NCBI GenBank assembly: GCA_947625895.1
Contig: CANQPZ010000011.1
Location: 1 to 39,852 of the forward strand
From: an uncultured Clostridia bacterium
Lineage (GTDB): Bacteria > Bacillota > Clostridia > TANB77 > CAG-508
Length of the DNA: 39,852 bases
Direction: 5' to 3'
Under the pieces are notes generated by a model. It ran no database searches, was not told where the DNA came from, and saw only the letters and a program-made list of their open reading frames with translations. A program made the position numbers and the translations under genes. Shown piece after piece: positions 14,724 to 25,100 of this stretch. Position 1 is the first letter of the stretch; each line of letters begins with the position of its first letter.

Positions 14724-15866
14724 ATGAGAAAATTTTTTACTTCAGAAAGTGTAACAGAGGGACATCCAGATAAATTATGTGATTATATTTCAGATAGTGT
14801 TTTGGATAGTTTTTTGAGTCAAGATAAAAATGCAAGAGTTGCATGTGAGGTCGTTGCTGGTAAAGGAGTAATATTTGTAACAGGTGAAGTAACATCAATT
14901 GCAAATGTTGATATAGAACAAGTTGTAAGAAATGCAATTAAAGGAATTGGTTACTTCGGAAAAGATACAGATATTGATTATAAAACTTGCAATATAATTA
15001 TTAATATGTCAAAACAATCCACAGATATTGCATTAGGTGTGGATTCATCACTAGAAGATAAAGAAGGAGAGAAAGTAGAATCTGAAGGTGCTGGAGATCA
15101 AGGATTAATGTTTGGTTTTGCCTGTGATGAAACTAAAGAATTGATGCCTTTACCTATTTCGTTAGCTCATAAATTAGCAAGAAGATTAAGTGAAGTTAGA
15201 AAAAACAAAATAATAGACTATTTAGGAGCAGATGGTAAAGTTCAGGTTACAGTAGAGTATGAAGATGATAAACCTATAAGAGTTGATACTATTGTTGTTT
15301 CTACACAACATAAAGATGGAATTGAACATGAAATTATAGAAAAAGACATAAAAGAAAAAGTTATTAATTTTATTGTTCCAAATGATTTATTAGATAAGAA
15401 TACAAAATATTTTATTAATCCTACAGGAAGATTTGTTATTGGAGGACCACTTGGAGATAGTGGATTAACTGGAAGAAAAATAATTGTAGATACTTATGGT
15501 GGATATAGTCGTCATGGTGGAGGCGCTTTTTCTGGAAAAGATCCAACAAAAGTTGATAGATCAGCTGCTTATATGGCAAGACATATTGCAAAAAATGTTG
15601 TTGCAAATGGATATGCAAGAAAATGTGAAGTACAATTTGCATATAGTATTGGTGTTGCAAGACCTGTTTCTATTTATATTGATACTTTTGGAACTGGAAC
15701 TATACCAGAAGAAGAGATAGTTGAGAAGATAAATAAAAAATTTGACTTAACACCTAGGGGAATAATAAATTATTTAGATTTACAAAAACCAATTTTCACG
15801 CAAACGACTAATTATGGACATTTTGGAAAAGAAAATTTGGCTTGGGAAAAAATTGTTAAGATGTAA
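14724..15866 (+). CDS. metK: S-adenosylmethionine synthetase
   Basis: 380 residues, close to the usual 385-400. It condenses methionine and ATP to S-adenosylmethionine in the cytoplasm, and the active enzyme is a tetramer. Landmarks in order are [16 protein letters not shown] (ATP site, residues 4-19), [15 protein letters not shown] (methionine/ATP site), [24 protein letters not shown] and [22 protein letters not shown] (catalytic lysines). The C-terminal part is [21 protein letters not shown] precedes the ATG. Regulation is by the S-box immediately upstream. It ends in a bidirectional terminator shared with the converging gene. Confidence 0.97.
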   Translation: MRKFFTSESVTEGHPDKLCDYISDSVLDSFLSQDKNARVACEVVAGKGVIFVTGEVTSIANVDIEQVVRNAIKGIGYFGKDTDIDYKTCNIIINMSKQSTDIALGVDSSLEDKEGEKVESEGAGDQGLMFGFACDETKELMPLPISLAHKLARRLSEVRKNKIIDYLGADGKVQVTVEYEDDKPIRVDTIVVSTQHKDGIEHEIIEKDIKEKVINFIVPNDLLDKNTKYFINPTGRFVIGGPLGDSGLTGRKIIVDTYGGYSRHGGGAFSGKDPTKVDRSAAYMARHIAKNVVANGYARKCEVQFAYSIGVARPVSIYIDTFGTGTIPEEEIVEKINKKFDLTPRGIINYLDLQKPIFTQTTNYGHFGKENLAWEKIVKM

Positions 15867-15897
15867 AAAAATCAGACTTTAAAAGTCTGATTTTTTT
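15865..15897. terminator. Bidirectional terminator between metK and the HExxH gene
   Basis: ATCAGACTT and AAGTCTGAT with flanking A- and T-runs. It begins at the metK stop codon and overlaps the last codons (KKSDF) of the minus-strand gene ending at 15879. Confidence 0.8.
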
Positions 15898-17003
15898 GCT
15901 ATTTGTGTTCCAAAAATAAATTCTTTTAATGATCTAAAAATTTTTTGTACTTTTGATAATTTGTTATTTGTTAAAAGTATTGGTAAATTTTCACTATTTG
16001 GTTGAGGTATGTTTAAAACTTTGCCATACTTGATAATTTGGCCTTTTTTCTCATTTATACCAATTAATATTTTAGTACAGAATTTATTATAAAATGTATA
16101 ATTATCAGAAATGATTAGGAGTTTTTTATATTCTTCTAATTCTTGTTCAAACTGTTTTATTTCTTCTAAAGTGCATAAGTGTGACAGTTTTTTCTTAAAG
16201 CAAGAAGAAAGTATTTTATTTTGTGTTTTTTCTACTATATTTATTATTTGTTTCTTCTGAATTTCAATTTGCATTCTTAATGATTTTAATTTTAGTTCAG
16301 AAGAATCTTCAGTTTCAAACTTTTGAGATAAAATTGCTAAGTCTGTTTCTAAATTTAGTAACTTATCAAATGAAAGTGCTATATCATTATAAACCTCAGA
16401 AGAACTGGCTTCTGTAAATGCCTTTTCAAACGTTGATGTACCATAAAGAGTGCTAAAATATAAAGCTTCTTTTCCTGTAAAGAAAAGCATTTGATTAATT
16501 AGTGCACATTCTATTGGATAATATTCAGGACTTTCTGTTGAAAGTGATAAACCATAATATGTTACGTTTTCTTTTTGAGATGATTGTGTTCTTGAGGCAA
16601 CTAATTGAGTTGCAGCTTCATTTAATGCTAGTCCAATTTGTGTATTTAAATCATATAATCCTAATTTTACTAATTTTCCTTTTTGATCTTTTGTCTCTTG
16701 CATATAATGTATGCATTCATGAATTGCGGGTATATCCATTTTATCTAAATCTAAATTTTCATTAAAAAATATAGAGTTATTTCCATATACGTATTTTGCA
16801 CTAGTACAATTATCTTGCATTTTTGCAGTATACATATTAAGTCTGGATATTTGTATAAATAGATCACTTTGAGATAAGTGCAAATCTGGAAAGGCATTAC
16901 ACAATTTTTCAGAGATGTATGATGCAATCTTATTAATTTGCATTGTATCTAATTTTTTTATATTTTCTAAGCCTTCTTTTCGCAATAAAAATGTTATTCC
17001 CAT
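15879..17003 (-). CDS. HExxH-motif protein, putative metallopeptidase
   Basis: 374 residues, no signal peptide or membrane segment, so probably cytoplasmic. IPAIHECIHYMQE (about residues 91-103) is an HExxH zinc-binding and catalytic motif. About 30 residues later LALNEAATQLVASR offers a Glu as third ligand in an N-E-A-A context, the gluzincin arrangement. The second half is largely helical and charged (ELKLKSLRMQIEIQKKQIINIVEK), probably coiled coil. No named family is recognised. AAGGAG precedes the ATG. Its end lies in the terminator shared with metK. Regulatory proteolysis is possible but unproven. Confidence 0.6.
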   Translation of the reverse strand: MGITFLLRKEGLENIKKLDTMQINKIASYISEKLCNAFPDLHLSQSDLFIQISRLNMYTAKMQDNCTSAKYVYGNNSIFFNENLDLDKMDIPAIHECIHYMQETKDQKGKLVKLGLYDLNTQIGLALNEAATQLVASRTQSSQKENVTYYGLSLSTESPEYYPIECALINQMLFFTGKEALYFSTLYGTSTFEKAFTEASSSEVYNDIALSFDKLLNLETDLAILSQKFETEDSSELKLKSLRMQIEIQKKQIINIVEKTQNKILSSCFKKKLSHLCTLEEIKQFEQELEEYKKLLIISDNYTFYNKFCTKILIGINEKKGQIIKYGKVLNIPQPNSENLPILLTNNKLSKVQKIFRSLKEFIFGTQIAKKSDF

Positions 17004-17326
17004 TTGTTCTCCTTAAAATCTTTCGTATGAAATCATTATACTAACTTTAAATTGCAAAGGGTATAACAGATTGTTTAAGAAAGTATTACGAAAAGATTAC
17101 TTAGAAAATTTTGACCTCCAAAAGCAAGTAGCACTAAGAAAAATGGCATTTTGTAAATTAAAAGAAATAAAAAATTAACAAAATAAAAAAAATAGGTATA
17201 AAGGAGAATATCCCTAAGATTTATTTTGTATTATTATAATTTTTCAATTAATAAACATATTGATTTTTATATATTAAATGTTGATAATTTGTTCAAATAA
17301 TATTTGAGTTTTAAGGAGAAATTACT
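17004..17326. other. Intergenic region with the protease promoter
   Basis: It holds the promoter at 17260-17288. A short frame (17071-17178, TTG start) encodes a 35-residue lysine-rich peptide without a good ribosome binding site. It is listed among the rejected items. The rest is AT-rich without further recognisable signals. Confidence 0.5.
17260..17288 (+). promoter_or_regulatory. Promoter of the dockerin protease gene
   Basis: TTGATT, 17 bases, GATAAT, 38 bases upstream of the start codon. Confidence 0.55.
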
Positions 17327-19273
17327 ATGAAAAACAAAAGGAAATTAGTCATTCTTCTATTGGCAATTTTTATTCTTATATTAGGCAGTAAAAATCTACT
17401 TGCTGCTTCTGTAGAAAATGTCCAATTAGAAGGCGAAGGAATATTAAATTATACGAATAATCCATTTAATCCATTTTATTCAACTTCTAAGAGGGATGAA
17501 AGCCATATAAGTAATAGAATAAGTAGTTTATTCAATAGAGTTGTTGCTGCTACATTACCTTCAAGTTATAGGACTGAAGGACTTACAGTAAAAAATCAAG
17601 GAGAAACTGGTGAATGCTGGGCATTTGCTTATACATCAGCAATTGAAGCGTATAATTTAACTCATAATGGAAGTACTAAAATTTTTTCTCCTAGACACAT
17701 TGATTACTCTTGTAGTAAAAGTTTTACTGAATCTGTAGATTCAAGTAAATATTTTAATAGGGAAGTAACAGATGGAGCAGGAAATTACTTTTTAGCTTCT
17801 GCATATGCTGCATCTAGAAAAGGTCCTGTATTGGAATCTGATATGCCTTTTTCTGAAACTTTAAACAAGATATCAATTAATGATTTAAATAAAGAAAGGC
17901 AAAAACAAATTGAGGATTATGTAATATTTGATAGTGTTTATAAAAAATATACAGGAAGTCAAGTCTCATACTATATGGATCCTACTTGCACAATGCCATA
18001 TAATAATATAGAAGGTTTTAGAAATCAAGTAAAACAACAAATAAAAGAAAATGGTGCTGTATTGACATGTATATTTCAAACAGTGCGAGATAGTGATGTA
18101 TTAGTAAAACAAGATGAATACGGTGTAAATCATGGAGTTTGTATTGTTGGATGGAATGATACATATCAAGCTGCTGGTTGGGACAAACCTGGAGCATATA
18201 TAGCAATAAATTCTTATACTGAAGAAAGTTTTTATGATGGTTATATTTACATATCATATGATGATATATATGTAGAAGAAAATTTATTTGGAATTACAGC
18301 TGTATCAGATGTAGATACAACAAATGTATATGAATATGATGAATTAGGAACTACAGGTGGTGCAACTGGTGAAGACATTGCAGAAGAATGTAGTCAAACA
18401 GAAGAAATAACAGCAGTTAATGTTTTTAATAGAGAAAGTGTAGGAAAAGATGAATTACTAACAGAAGTTGGGGTAGCAAACTGGAGTTATCAAAAAGCGG
18501 AAGTTTATTTTACAGAAGAATTTTCATCTGATAGTGGTGATGAATTACCTAAAAATTGGAAACTTATAGGATCAACAGATACGATGGGCCCTGGATTTAA
18601 GACGATTAGATTAAGCAAACCTACTAAACTTACTAAAGATAAATATGCTATAGCTGTAAGATTTATAGAAGACAATGTTGAAAAACAAGCTTCTGTAGCT
18701 TTGGAAATGCCACTTTCTAGCAATAATTGGTGGGCAAATGTAAAAGGAAATAAAGGGGAATCATTTATAGTTATAGATAAGTTTAATACTAATGGTGGTA
18801 ATACATTTTATATGCTTGGATCTAGAGGTAATTATTATAATAATTGTGTAAAAGGTTATACAACAATTTCAAGTGATATATCTTCTAGCGTTTATGAAAT
18901 AAGAGGTTCAATAGTAACAAAAGTTGATCTTAATACATCATTAGAAGATTTTAAGAGCAAAATAACTGTTCCAGAAGGTAAAGAATATAAAGTAGTAGAT
19001 TCAGAAGGACATGAAGTTTCTGAAAATGATGCTGTTCTAAAAACAGGAGATAAAGTTGTTATTGATTCTAAAGAATATGTTATTTCTGTTAGAGGAGATG
19101 TTACAGGTGACGGAGTAGGAGATATTCTTGATTTAGCAAGAATTCGTGCACATGCTGTAGGAAGAAAAGGATACATACTTACTGGTGCAAGCTTGTATGC
19201 AGCAGACTTGAGCTCAGATAGTCAAGTTGATATTCTGGATATTGTCAGAATGAGGAGAATTTGTGTTGAATAA
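17327..19273 (+). CDS. Secreted papain-family (C1A) cysteine protease with lectin-like and dockerin domains
   Basis: 648 residues. A signal peptide (hydrophobic to about residue 27, LLAAS) is followed by a short propeptide-like region. The C1A catalytic domain spans roughly residues 78-335: VKNQGETGECWAF gives the oxyanion Gln91 and nucleophile Cys97, GVNHGVCIVGWND gives His269, and AYIAINSYTEE gives Asn295. Residues about 355-515 resemble the Lectin_like module often fused to bacterial C1 proteases. A short module then leads to a C-terminal type I-like dockerin. This has two Ca-binding loops, DVTGDGVGDILD and DLSSDSQVDILD, each with the helix (LARIRAHAVG; IVRMRR). GGAG precedes the ATG. The cohesin gene lies 66 bases downstream with its own promoter, so the protease is probably docked on that surface protein. 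Confidence 0.93.
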   Translation: MKNKRKLVILLLAIFILILGSKNLLAASVENVQLEGEGILNYTNNPFNPFYSTSKRDESHISNRISSLFNRVVAATLPSSYRTEGLTVKNQGETGECWAFAYTSAIEAYNLTHNGSTKIFSPRHIDYSCSKSFTESVDSSKYFNREVTDGAGNYFLASAYAASRKGPVLESDMPFSETLNKISINDLNKERQKQIEDYVIFDSVYKKYTGSQVSYYMDPTCTMPYNNIEGFRNQVKQQIKENGAVLTCIFQTVRDSDVLVKQDEYGVNHGVCIVGWNDTYQAAGWDKPGAYIAINSYTEESFYDGYIYISYDDIYVEENLFGITAVSDVDTTNVYEYDELGTTGGATGEDIAEECSQTEEITAVNVFNRESVGKDELLTEVGVANWSYQKAEVYFTEEFSSDSGDELPKNWKLIGSTDTMGPGFKTIRLSKPTKLTKDKYAIAVRFIEDNVEKQASVALEMPLSSNNWWANVKGNKGESFIVIDKFNTNGGNTFYMLGSRGNYYNNCVKGYTTISSDISSSVYEIRGSIVTKVDLNTSLEDFKSKITVPEGKEYKVVDSEGHEVSENDAVLKTGDKVVIDSKEYVISVRGDVTGDGVGDILDLARIRAHAVGRKGYILTGASLYAADLSSDSQVDILDIVRMRRICVE

Positions 19274-19284
19274 AAATAAAGGGG

Positions 19285-19313
19285 TTGACGTAATACCTAA
19301 AAAATAGTATAAT
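19285..19313 (+). promoter_or_regulatory. Strong promoter of the cohesin gene
   Basis: TTGACG, 17 bases, TATAAT. It is closer to consensus than the promoter of the protease gene upstream. Confidence 0.8.
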
Positions 19314-19339
19314 ATAAAGAGTTAAAGGAGAAATTTTAA

Positions 19340-20080
19340 ATGAAAAAGAAGATTGTATTAGTTTTATTAATGATAATTTCACTAATGAGCGTACTTACAG
19401 CAAGGGTTTTCGCTGCTGATTCATTTTCTGCATCATTAACCCCAAGTACAACAAGGGTTACAAAAGGTGGAGAATTTACAGTAACTTTAAAAATATCATC
19501 AATCAATGTTCAAGATGGTATAAGTGGAGTTGAAGGTACGTTAAAATATGATCCAGATGTCTTAAGTATTACAAAAAATGATATAAAAGCAGCTGATGGA
19601 TGGGCAGTTGATTTTAGTGAAGATACTTTGAAATTTGAAGTAGATAGATCTGATTCAACAAAAGAAGATGCTGAAATAGCTACATTTAAATTTAAAGTTA
19701 ATCAAAATACAAGTAATACAACAGCTACTGTTTCAATAGTTTCAATTGCAGGTGGAAATGCTAGTTTAAGTGAAAAAATAAAAATCACTGATCTTGTTAC
19801 GAATGTTACAATAGCAAGCTCAGGAACAACTTCACCTACAGCAACAAGTTCCCCAAGTTCATCACCATCAACATTACCAACAGTTAATCCAACACAAAAC
19901 CCAAGTTCAAATCCAGGTACAAATCCGGGTTCAGGTGATGAAAACGTAGTTGAAAACACAACTAGAAAAGATTCTGATATGCCATATACTGGTGCAGAAG
20001 CTTATATAATACCACTAATAATAGTTATATCTTTATTAGGAATAGCTTCTTACATCGGATATAAAAAAATAGGTAAATAA
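19340..20080 (+). CDS. Cell-wall-anchored cohesin domain protein
   Basis: 246 residues. A signal peptide ends near VFAADS (about residue 26). One cohesin domain follows (about residues 27-155), with LTPSTTRVTKGGEFTVTLKIS, GVEGTLKYDPDVLSI and AEIATFKFKV. A Thr/Ser/Pro/Asn linker of about 50 residues (TSSPSSSPSTLPTVNPTQNP) spans the wall. The C-terminus is a sorting signal: MPYTG (residues 214-218, an LPXTG variant), a hydrophobic helix (IIPLIIVISLLGIASYIGY) and the basic tail KKIGK. A class of sortase would link it to peptidoglycan. Only one cohesin is present, so it would anchor one dockerin enzyme at a time. It has its own strong promoter and a clean terminator. Confidence 0.9.
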   Translation: MKKKIVLVLLMIISLMSVLTARVFAADSFSASLTPSTTRVTKGGEFTVTLKISSINVQDGISGVEGTLKYDPDVLSITKNDIKAADGWAVDFSEDTLKFEVDRSDSTKEDAEIATFKFKVNQNTSNTTATVSIVSIAGGNASLSEKIKITDLVTNVTIASSGTTSPTATSSPSSSPSTLPTVNPTQNPSSNPGTNPGSGDENVVENTTRKDSDMPYTGAEAYIIPLIIVISLLGIASYIGYKKIGK

Positions 20081-20090
20081 ATATAAAGTT

Positions 20091-20125
20091 AAAGACAACC
20101 TAAATTCATAGGTTGTCTTTTTTTT
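20091..20125 (+). terminator. Terminator after the cohesin gene
   Basis: AAAGACAACCTA and TAGGTTGTCTTT form a perfect 12-bp stem with a 6-base loop and a long T-run. Confidence 0.9.
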
Positions 20126-20184
20126 GTGTTTAATATATAATTCTACTTGTTTACTAGAGCTTAAAGAAATGAGGACGCTGACTA

Positions 20185-22086
20185 ATGTCAAAAAAATTAT
20201 TAATAACAGAAAAGCCGAGTGTTGCAATGGAATTTGCAAAGGCACTAAAAATAAATACTACTAGAAAAAACGGATATTTAGAGTCAGACGAATGGATTAT
20301 AACATGGTGTGTAGGTCATTTAGTTACAATGTCATATCCAGAAAAATATGATGAGAATATGAAAAAATGGCGTTTAGACACATTACCATTTATACCAAAG
20401 GAATGGAAATACGAGATAATCCCACAAGTTGAGAATCAGTTTAATATTGTAAAAGATTTAATGCAAAGAGAAGATGTAAGTGAAATATACAATGCTGGTG
20501 ACTCAGGAAGAGAAGGGGAATATATACAAAGACTAGTTTTTATGATGGCTCATCCAAATCCAAATGCTGAAATGAAAAGAGTTTGGATTGACTCACAAAC
20601 CGAAGAAGAAATTCTTAAAGGTATAAAAGAGGCTAAACCTTTATCTGAATATGATAGCCTGTCAGATTCAGCATATTTACGTGCTAAAGAAGACTACTTA
20701 ATTGGAATTAATTTTTCGAGATTGTTGTCAATTATTTTTGGAAGAAGAGTTGCTAAACAAATTAGTGAAGAACGTGTTTCAATTTCTATAGGAAGAGTTA
20801 TGACTTGTGTCCTAGGAATGGTTGTTTCAAGGGAAAGAGAGATACGTGATTTTAAGAAAACAAAATTTTATAAAATATCTGGAGATTTTGGAGAGGAAAA
20901 TTCATTTAAAGCAGAATGGAAATCTCAAGAAGGATCTGAATATTTTGAATCACCTGAGCTATATAATGAAACAGGATTTAAAAAAGAAGAAAATGCAAAA
21001 AAGTTTATAGAAAAACTTAATGGTAAAGAGGCAATAATTGAAGAGCTTAAAAAATCTAAACAGAAAGAGAATCCACCATTATTATTTAACTTAGCAGAAG
21101 TCCAAAATGAATGCACAAAACGTTTTAAAATAAAACCAGATGAAACGTTAGAGATTATTCAAGAATTATATGAGAAAAAACTAGTAACATATCCAAGAAC
21201 TGATGCAAGAGTACTATCAACAGCGATTGCAAAAGTTATTACTAAAAACTTAAATGGAATTGCTAAAGGTTTTAAAAATGATGAAGTTCAAGCAATTCTA
21301 AAAAAGATGTCAGAGGAAAAGTATTCAACTAACCTTATAAAAACTAAATATGTAAATGATTCAAAAATAACAGACCACTATGCCATAATTCCTACTGGCC
21401 AAGGATATGAAAATTATGATAAATTATCTGATTTAAAAAAGAATGTATATATATTAATAGTAAAAAGATTTTTGAGTATCTTTTATCCTCCAGCTGAATA
21501 TAATAAGCTTGCATTAACAATCAAAATCGAAAATGAAAGATTTTTTGCTAATGAAAAGGTTTGTACTAAAAGAGGATATTTAGATGTCTTAAAAGGCGAA
21601 AATGACGATAAAGAAGATGATGTAAAAATATCTTCTGACTTGAAAAAAGGTCAAAAAATAAAAGTTAATCAGATAGAAACAAAAGAAGCTGAAACATCTC
21701 CACCTACAAGATATAATTCTGGTTCAATGATTCTTGCAATGGAAAATGCAGGTAAGCTTATTGAAGATGAAGAGTTAAGAGAGCAAATTAAAGGTGCAGG
21801 AATAGGAACAAGTGCAACTCGTGCGGAAATAATGAAAAAACTTGAGAGAATTGGATATATTGCAATTAATCCTAAAACTCAAATTATTACACCAACTGTA
21901 AAAGGGGAGGCTATTTACGATGTGGTTGCAGCTTCAATGCCAGATATGTTAAATCCTGATCTTACAGCTAGCTGGGAAAAAGGATTAGATATGGTTGCAA
22001 AAAAAGAAATAGAGCCTGAAATATTTATGGATAAGTTAGAAAAATATATAAAAAATAAGATAGGGAAATTAGTAATACCTATGTAA
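20185..22086 (+). CDS. topB: DNA topoisomerase III
   Basis: 633 residues, type IA topoisomerase acting on single-stranded regions to decatenate and relax DNA. The Toprim domain starts at once (LLITEKPSVAMEFAKAL, catalytic Glu) and has the acidic NAGDSGREGEYIQ motif. SISIGRVMTCVLG is the conserved SxGRVQTP-like segment, and YPRTDARVL holds the active tyrosine (about Tyr336). The C-terminal segment GIGTSATRAEIMKKLERIGYI fits the family. No zinc-finger tail is present, and the length is shorter than the 700 or more residues of Bacillus TopB. GAGG lies before the ATG. It stands alone, with terminators on both sides. Confidence 0.93.
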   Translation: MSKKLLITEKPSVAMEFAKALKINTTRKNGYLESDEWIITWCVGHLVTMSYPEKYDENMKKWRLDTLPFIPKEWKYEIIPQVENQFNIVKDLMQREDVSEIYNAGDSGREGEYIQRLVFMMAHPNPNAEMKRVWIDSQTEEEILKGIKEAKPLSEYDSLSDSAYLRAKEDYLIGINFSRLLSIIFGRRVAKQISEERVSISIGRVMTCVLGMVVSREREIRDFKKTKFYKISGDFGEENSFKAEWKSQEGSEYFESPELYNETGFKKEENAKKFIEKLNGKEAIIEELKKSKQKENPPLLFNLAEVQNECTKRFKIKPDETLEIIQELYEKKLVTYPRTDARVLSTAIAKVITKNLNGIAKGFKNDEVQAILKKMSEEKYSTNLIKTKYVNDSKITDHYAIIPTGQGYENYDKLSDLKKNVYILIVKRFLSIFYPPAEYNKLALTIKIENERFFANEKVCTKRGYLDVLKGENDDKEDDVKISSDLKKGQKIKVNQIETKEAETSPPTRYNSGSMILAMENAGKLIEDEELREQIKGAGIGTSATRAEIMKKLERIGYIAINPKTQIITPTVKGEAIYDVVAASMPDMLNPDLTASWEKGLDMVAKKEIEPEIFMDKLEKYIKNKIGKLVIPM

Positions 22087-22112
22087 AAAGGATAGAAATC
22101 TATCCTTTTTTT
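22085..22112 (+). terminator. Terminator after topB
   Basis: AAAAAGGATAGA and TCTATCCTTTTT with a 2-base centre and a T-run, starting at the stop codon. Confidence 0.85.
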
Positions 22113-22181
22113 CATATATCATAAAAATATGGTAATTGTGGTGAATATGTGATAGTATTAAGCAAGAATAGGATAAAAAAT

Positions 22182-25100
22182 ATGGAATTTAAAATAGTTT
22201 ATGGTAAAAGTGGGGCAGGAAAGACCACATATATTTATGATGAGATAAAAGAAAAAATAAAAGAGAATAACAAAATATATATAGTTGTTCCTGAACAGTT
22301 TTCTTTTTCTGCCGAGAATAATTTATTAAACGTTGTTGACGGAAATAGTAGTATTAATGCAGAAGTTTTGACCCTAAGCAGAATGGCTGATAGGGTTATT
22401 TCTGAGGTTATGGGAAATTATCAAATTCATTTATCTAAAGTCGGCAAAAGCATGATAATCTATGATATTATCGAAAACTTAAAAAAGGAAACGAATTTTT
22501 TAAAGAGTTCAGACAAAAATTTAGAACTTGTATTAAATATGATTACTGAATTTAAAAAGCATAACGTTAATCCTCAAACTATTCAAGATGGAATTGAAAC
22601 TATTGATGATAAGTATTTGAATTTAAAATTAGAAGATGCTAGAAAGATTTTTCAAAAGTATCAAGATAGGATTGCTGAAAATTATATTGATGAAGCGGAT
22701 TCATTAGATATTTTAGCCGATCATATTGAAGAAGTTAATTTTTTTAATGATTCAATAATTTACATAGATGAGTTTGCAGGTTTTACACCTAATGAATATA
22801 GAATTATAGAGAAATTATGCACAATAGCAAAAGAAATTACTGTTACGATTTGCACAGATTCTTTGCAAAAAGTGGATAACATAGATGATAGTATATTTTA
22901 TTTCAATGAAATTACTGCTGAAAAACTAATTGAAATAGCTAAAAGAAATGGTTGCTTTTTAACTAAAGTTCATTTAGATGAAAATAAAAAATTTAAAAAT
23001 GAAGAATTAAAGGTATTAGAACAAAATTTATATGTAAATAATTCCAAATATGAAGATTGCACAAAAGATATCTCTTTGTTTATTGCAAAAAATCCTTATT
23101 CTGAATGCGAAAATGTTGCAAGCCAAATTTTGAAATTAGTTAGAGAATGTGGATATAGATATAGAGATATTGTTGTAATTTCTGCAGATATGGAACGATA
23201 CTCTGCTGATGTAAAAGCAATTTTTGAAAAATATAATATTCCTGTTTTTATAGATGAAAAGAAAGATGTTAGCAATAATATATTGATGAAATTTATGATT
23301 TCACTACTAAATGTTATTACAAATAATTTTTCATATGAATCTGTTTTTTCATATATAAAATCTGGAGTTCTAAATTATAATGAAGAAGATATATTTTTGC
23401 TTGAAAATTACGTTAATAAATGGGGAATAAGAGGAAACAAGTGGTATAAAGATGATTTCAATTATGAGGAAAAGAATGATATTCAAGATAGATTGAATGA
23501 TTTAAGAAAAGAAATAGTTTCTCCTATATTAGATTTTAAAAATGATTTTAATGGCGAAAAAACTGCTAAAGAGATAACTGTAGAGTTATATAAATTTATA
23601 ACGGATAATCATATACAAGAAAATATTTTAAATAGGGCTGATTTATTTGAAAGTGCTGGAAATATAGAAATAGCAGAAGAATATAGAGCTGGCGTAAAAA
23701 TATTTTTTGATGTTCTTGACGAAATTTATATGATTTTTGAAAATGATAAAATGTCATTTGATAGATATAATAAGATATTGCAGATAGGAATTGCAAAATC
23801 AGAGTTTGGAAGAATTCCTTCTTCTTTTGATCAAGTTCTATTTGGAGATGTTGATAGATCTAAGGCAACAGATGTTAAAGTTTTATTCTTAATAGGAGTT
23901 AATGATGATGTAATTCCAAAAATTCTAAAAGATGAAGGTTTCTTTAATGATAAAGACAGAGATAAGTTAAAAGAGAATAATTTAGAAATTGCTAAGAATT
24001 CTATTGAACTATTATATGAAAATCAATTTAACATATATAAAGTTTTGACTATGCCTGAAGAAAAATTATTCTTATCTTATACAGCAACAGATAAGGAATC
24101 AAATTCTTTAAGACCATCAATTTTAATTACTCAAATTAAAAAAATCTTTCCTAACTTGACGGAAGATAGTGATGTTGTAAATAATAAAAAGGAAATTACA
24201 ACAAGAGAAGCAACTTTTGATACGGCTATTGACAAATATAAGCAATTTATTGATGATCAAGAAATCGAGGATGAATGGAAAGAAATAATTTTGTGGTACA
24301 AAAGAAATAATGCCCAGAGAATGAAGAAAATACTTGAAGGAGCTAGCTACAATAATTTACCTGAAAAAATTTCAGCCAAAAATATTGAAAAAATGTATGG
24401 AAAAAGCTTACGTGCCAGTGTATCTAGACTTGAACAATATAGGAGTTGTCCTTTTTCATTCCACTTAAAGTATGGATTGAAGTTAAAAGAACAAGAAGAA
24501 TTAAAGATTAGACCTTTGGATACAGGTAATTTTATGCATGAAGTAATTGATGAAGTATTTTCGAAAATTGAAGATGCTGAAATTGATATAAAAGCAATAA
24601 CAGACGATGAATTGAAAAAGATTGTAAATGACATCATAAATCAAAAATTGAATATGAGTAAGAATTATATATTTTCAAGTTCTCCAAAATTTATTGCACT
24701 TACAACAAGACTAAAAAAGGTTATCTTTCAATCAATAGGTTATATTGTTGAACAATTTAAAAACAGCAAATTTGAATTATATGGACATGAAGTTGAGTTT
24801 AGCGAAAAATCAGCTTTAAAGCCAATGAAAATAGAATTAGAGAATGGTAATAATGTTGTAATTACAGGAAAAATTGACAGAATTGATGTGGCTAAAACTG
24901 ATAATAATACTTATGTTAGAATTATTGATTATAAATCTTCTGTAAGAGATGTCGATTTAAATAAGGTTGTAGCAGGAATTCAAATTCAGTTATTAACTTA
25001 CTTAGATGAAGTTGCAGTACAAAAGAATTTTGATCCAGCAGGAATTTTATATTTTGGTTTAATTGATACAATCGTTAAATCAGATAAGAATATTTCAGAT

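Noticed and set aside
17086-17102. ATTACG-N5-ATTACT as another WalR box before the protease gene
   Set aside because: Each half has one mismatch and it lies about 170 bases from the promoter, so it is too weak to claim.
17071-17178. 35-codon frame (TTG start) with a protein-like lysine-rich sequence
   Set aside because: Only a weak GGG-type binding site, a rare start codon, and no homology I recognise. It could be a gene remnant but is not supportable.
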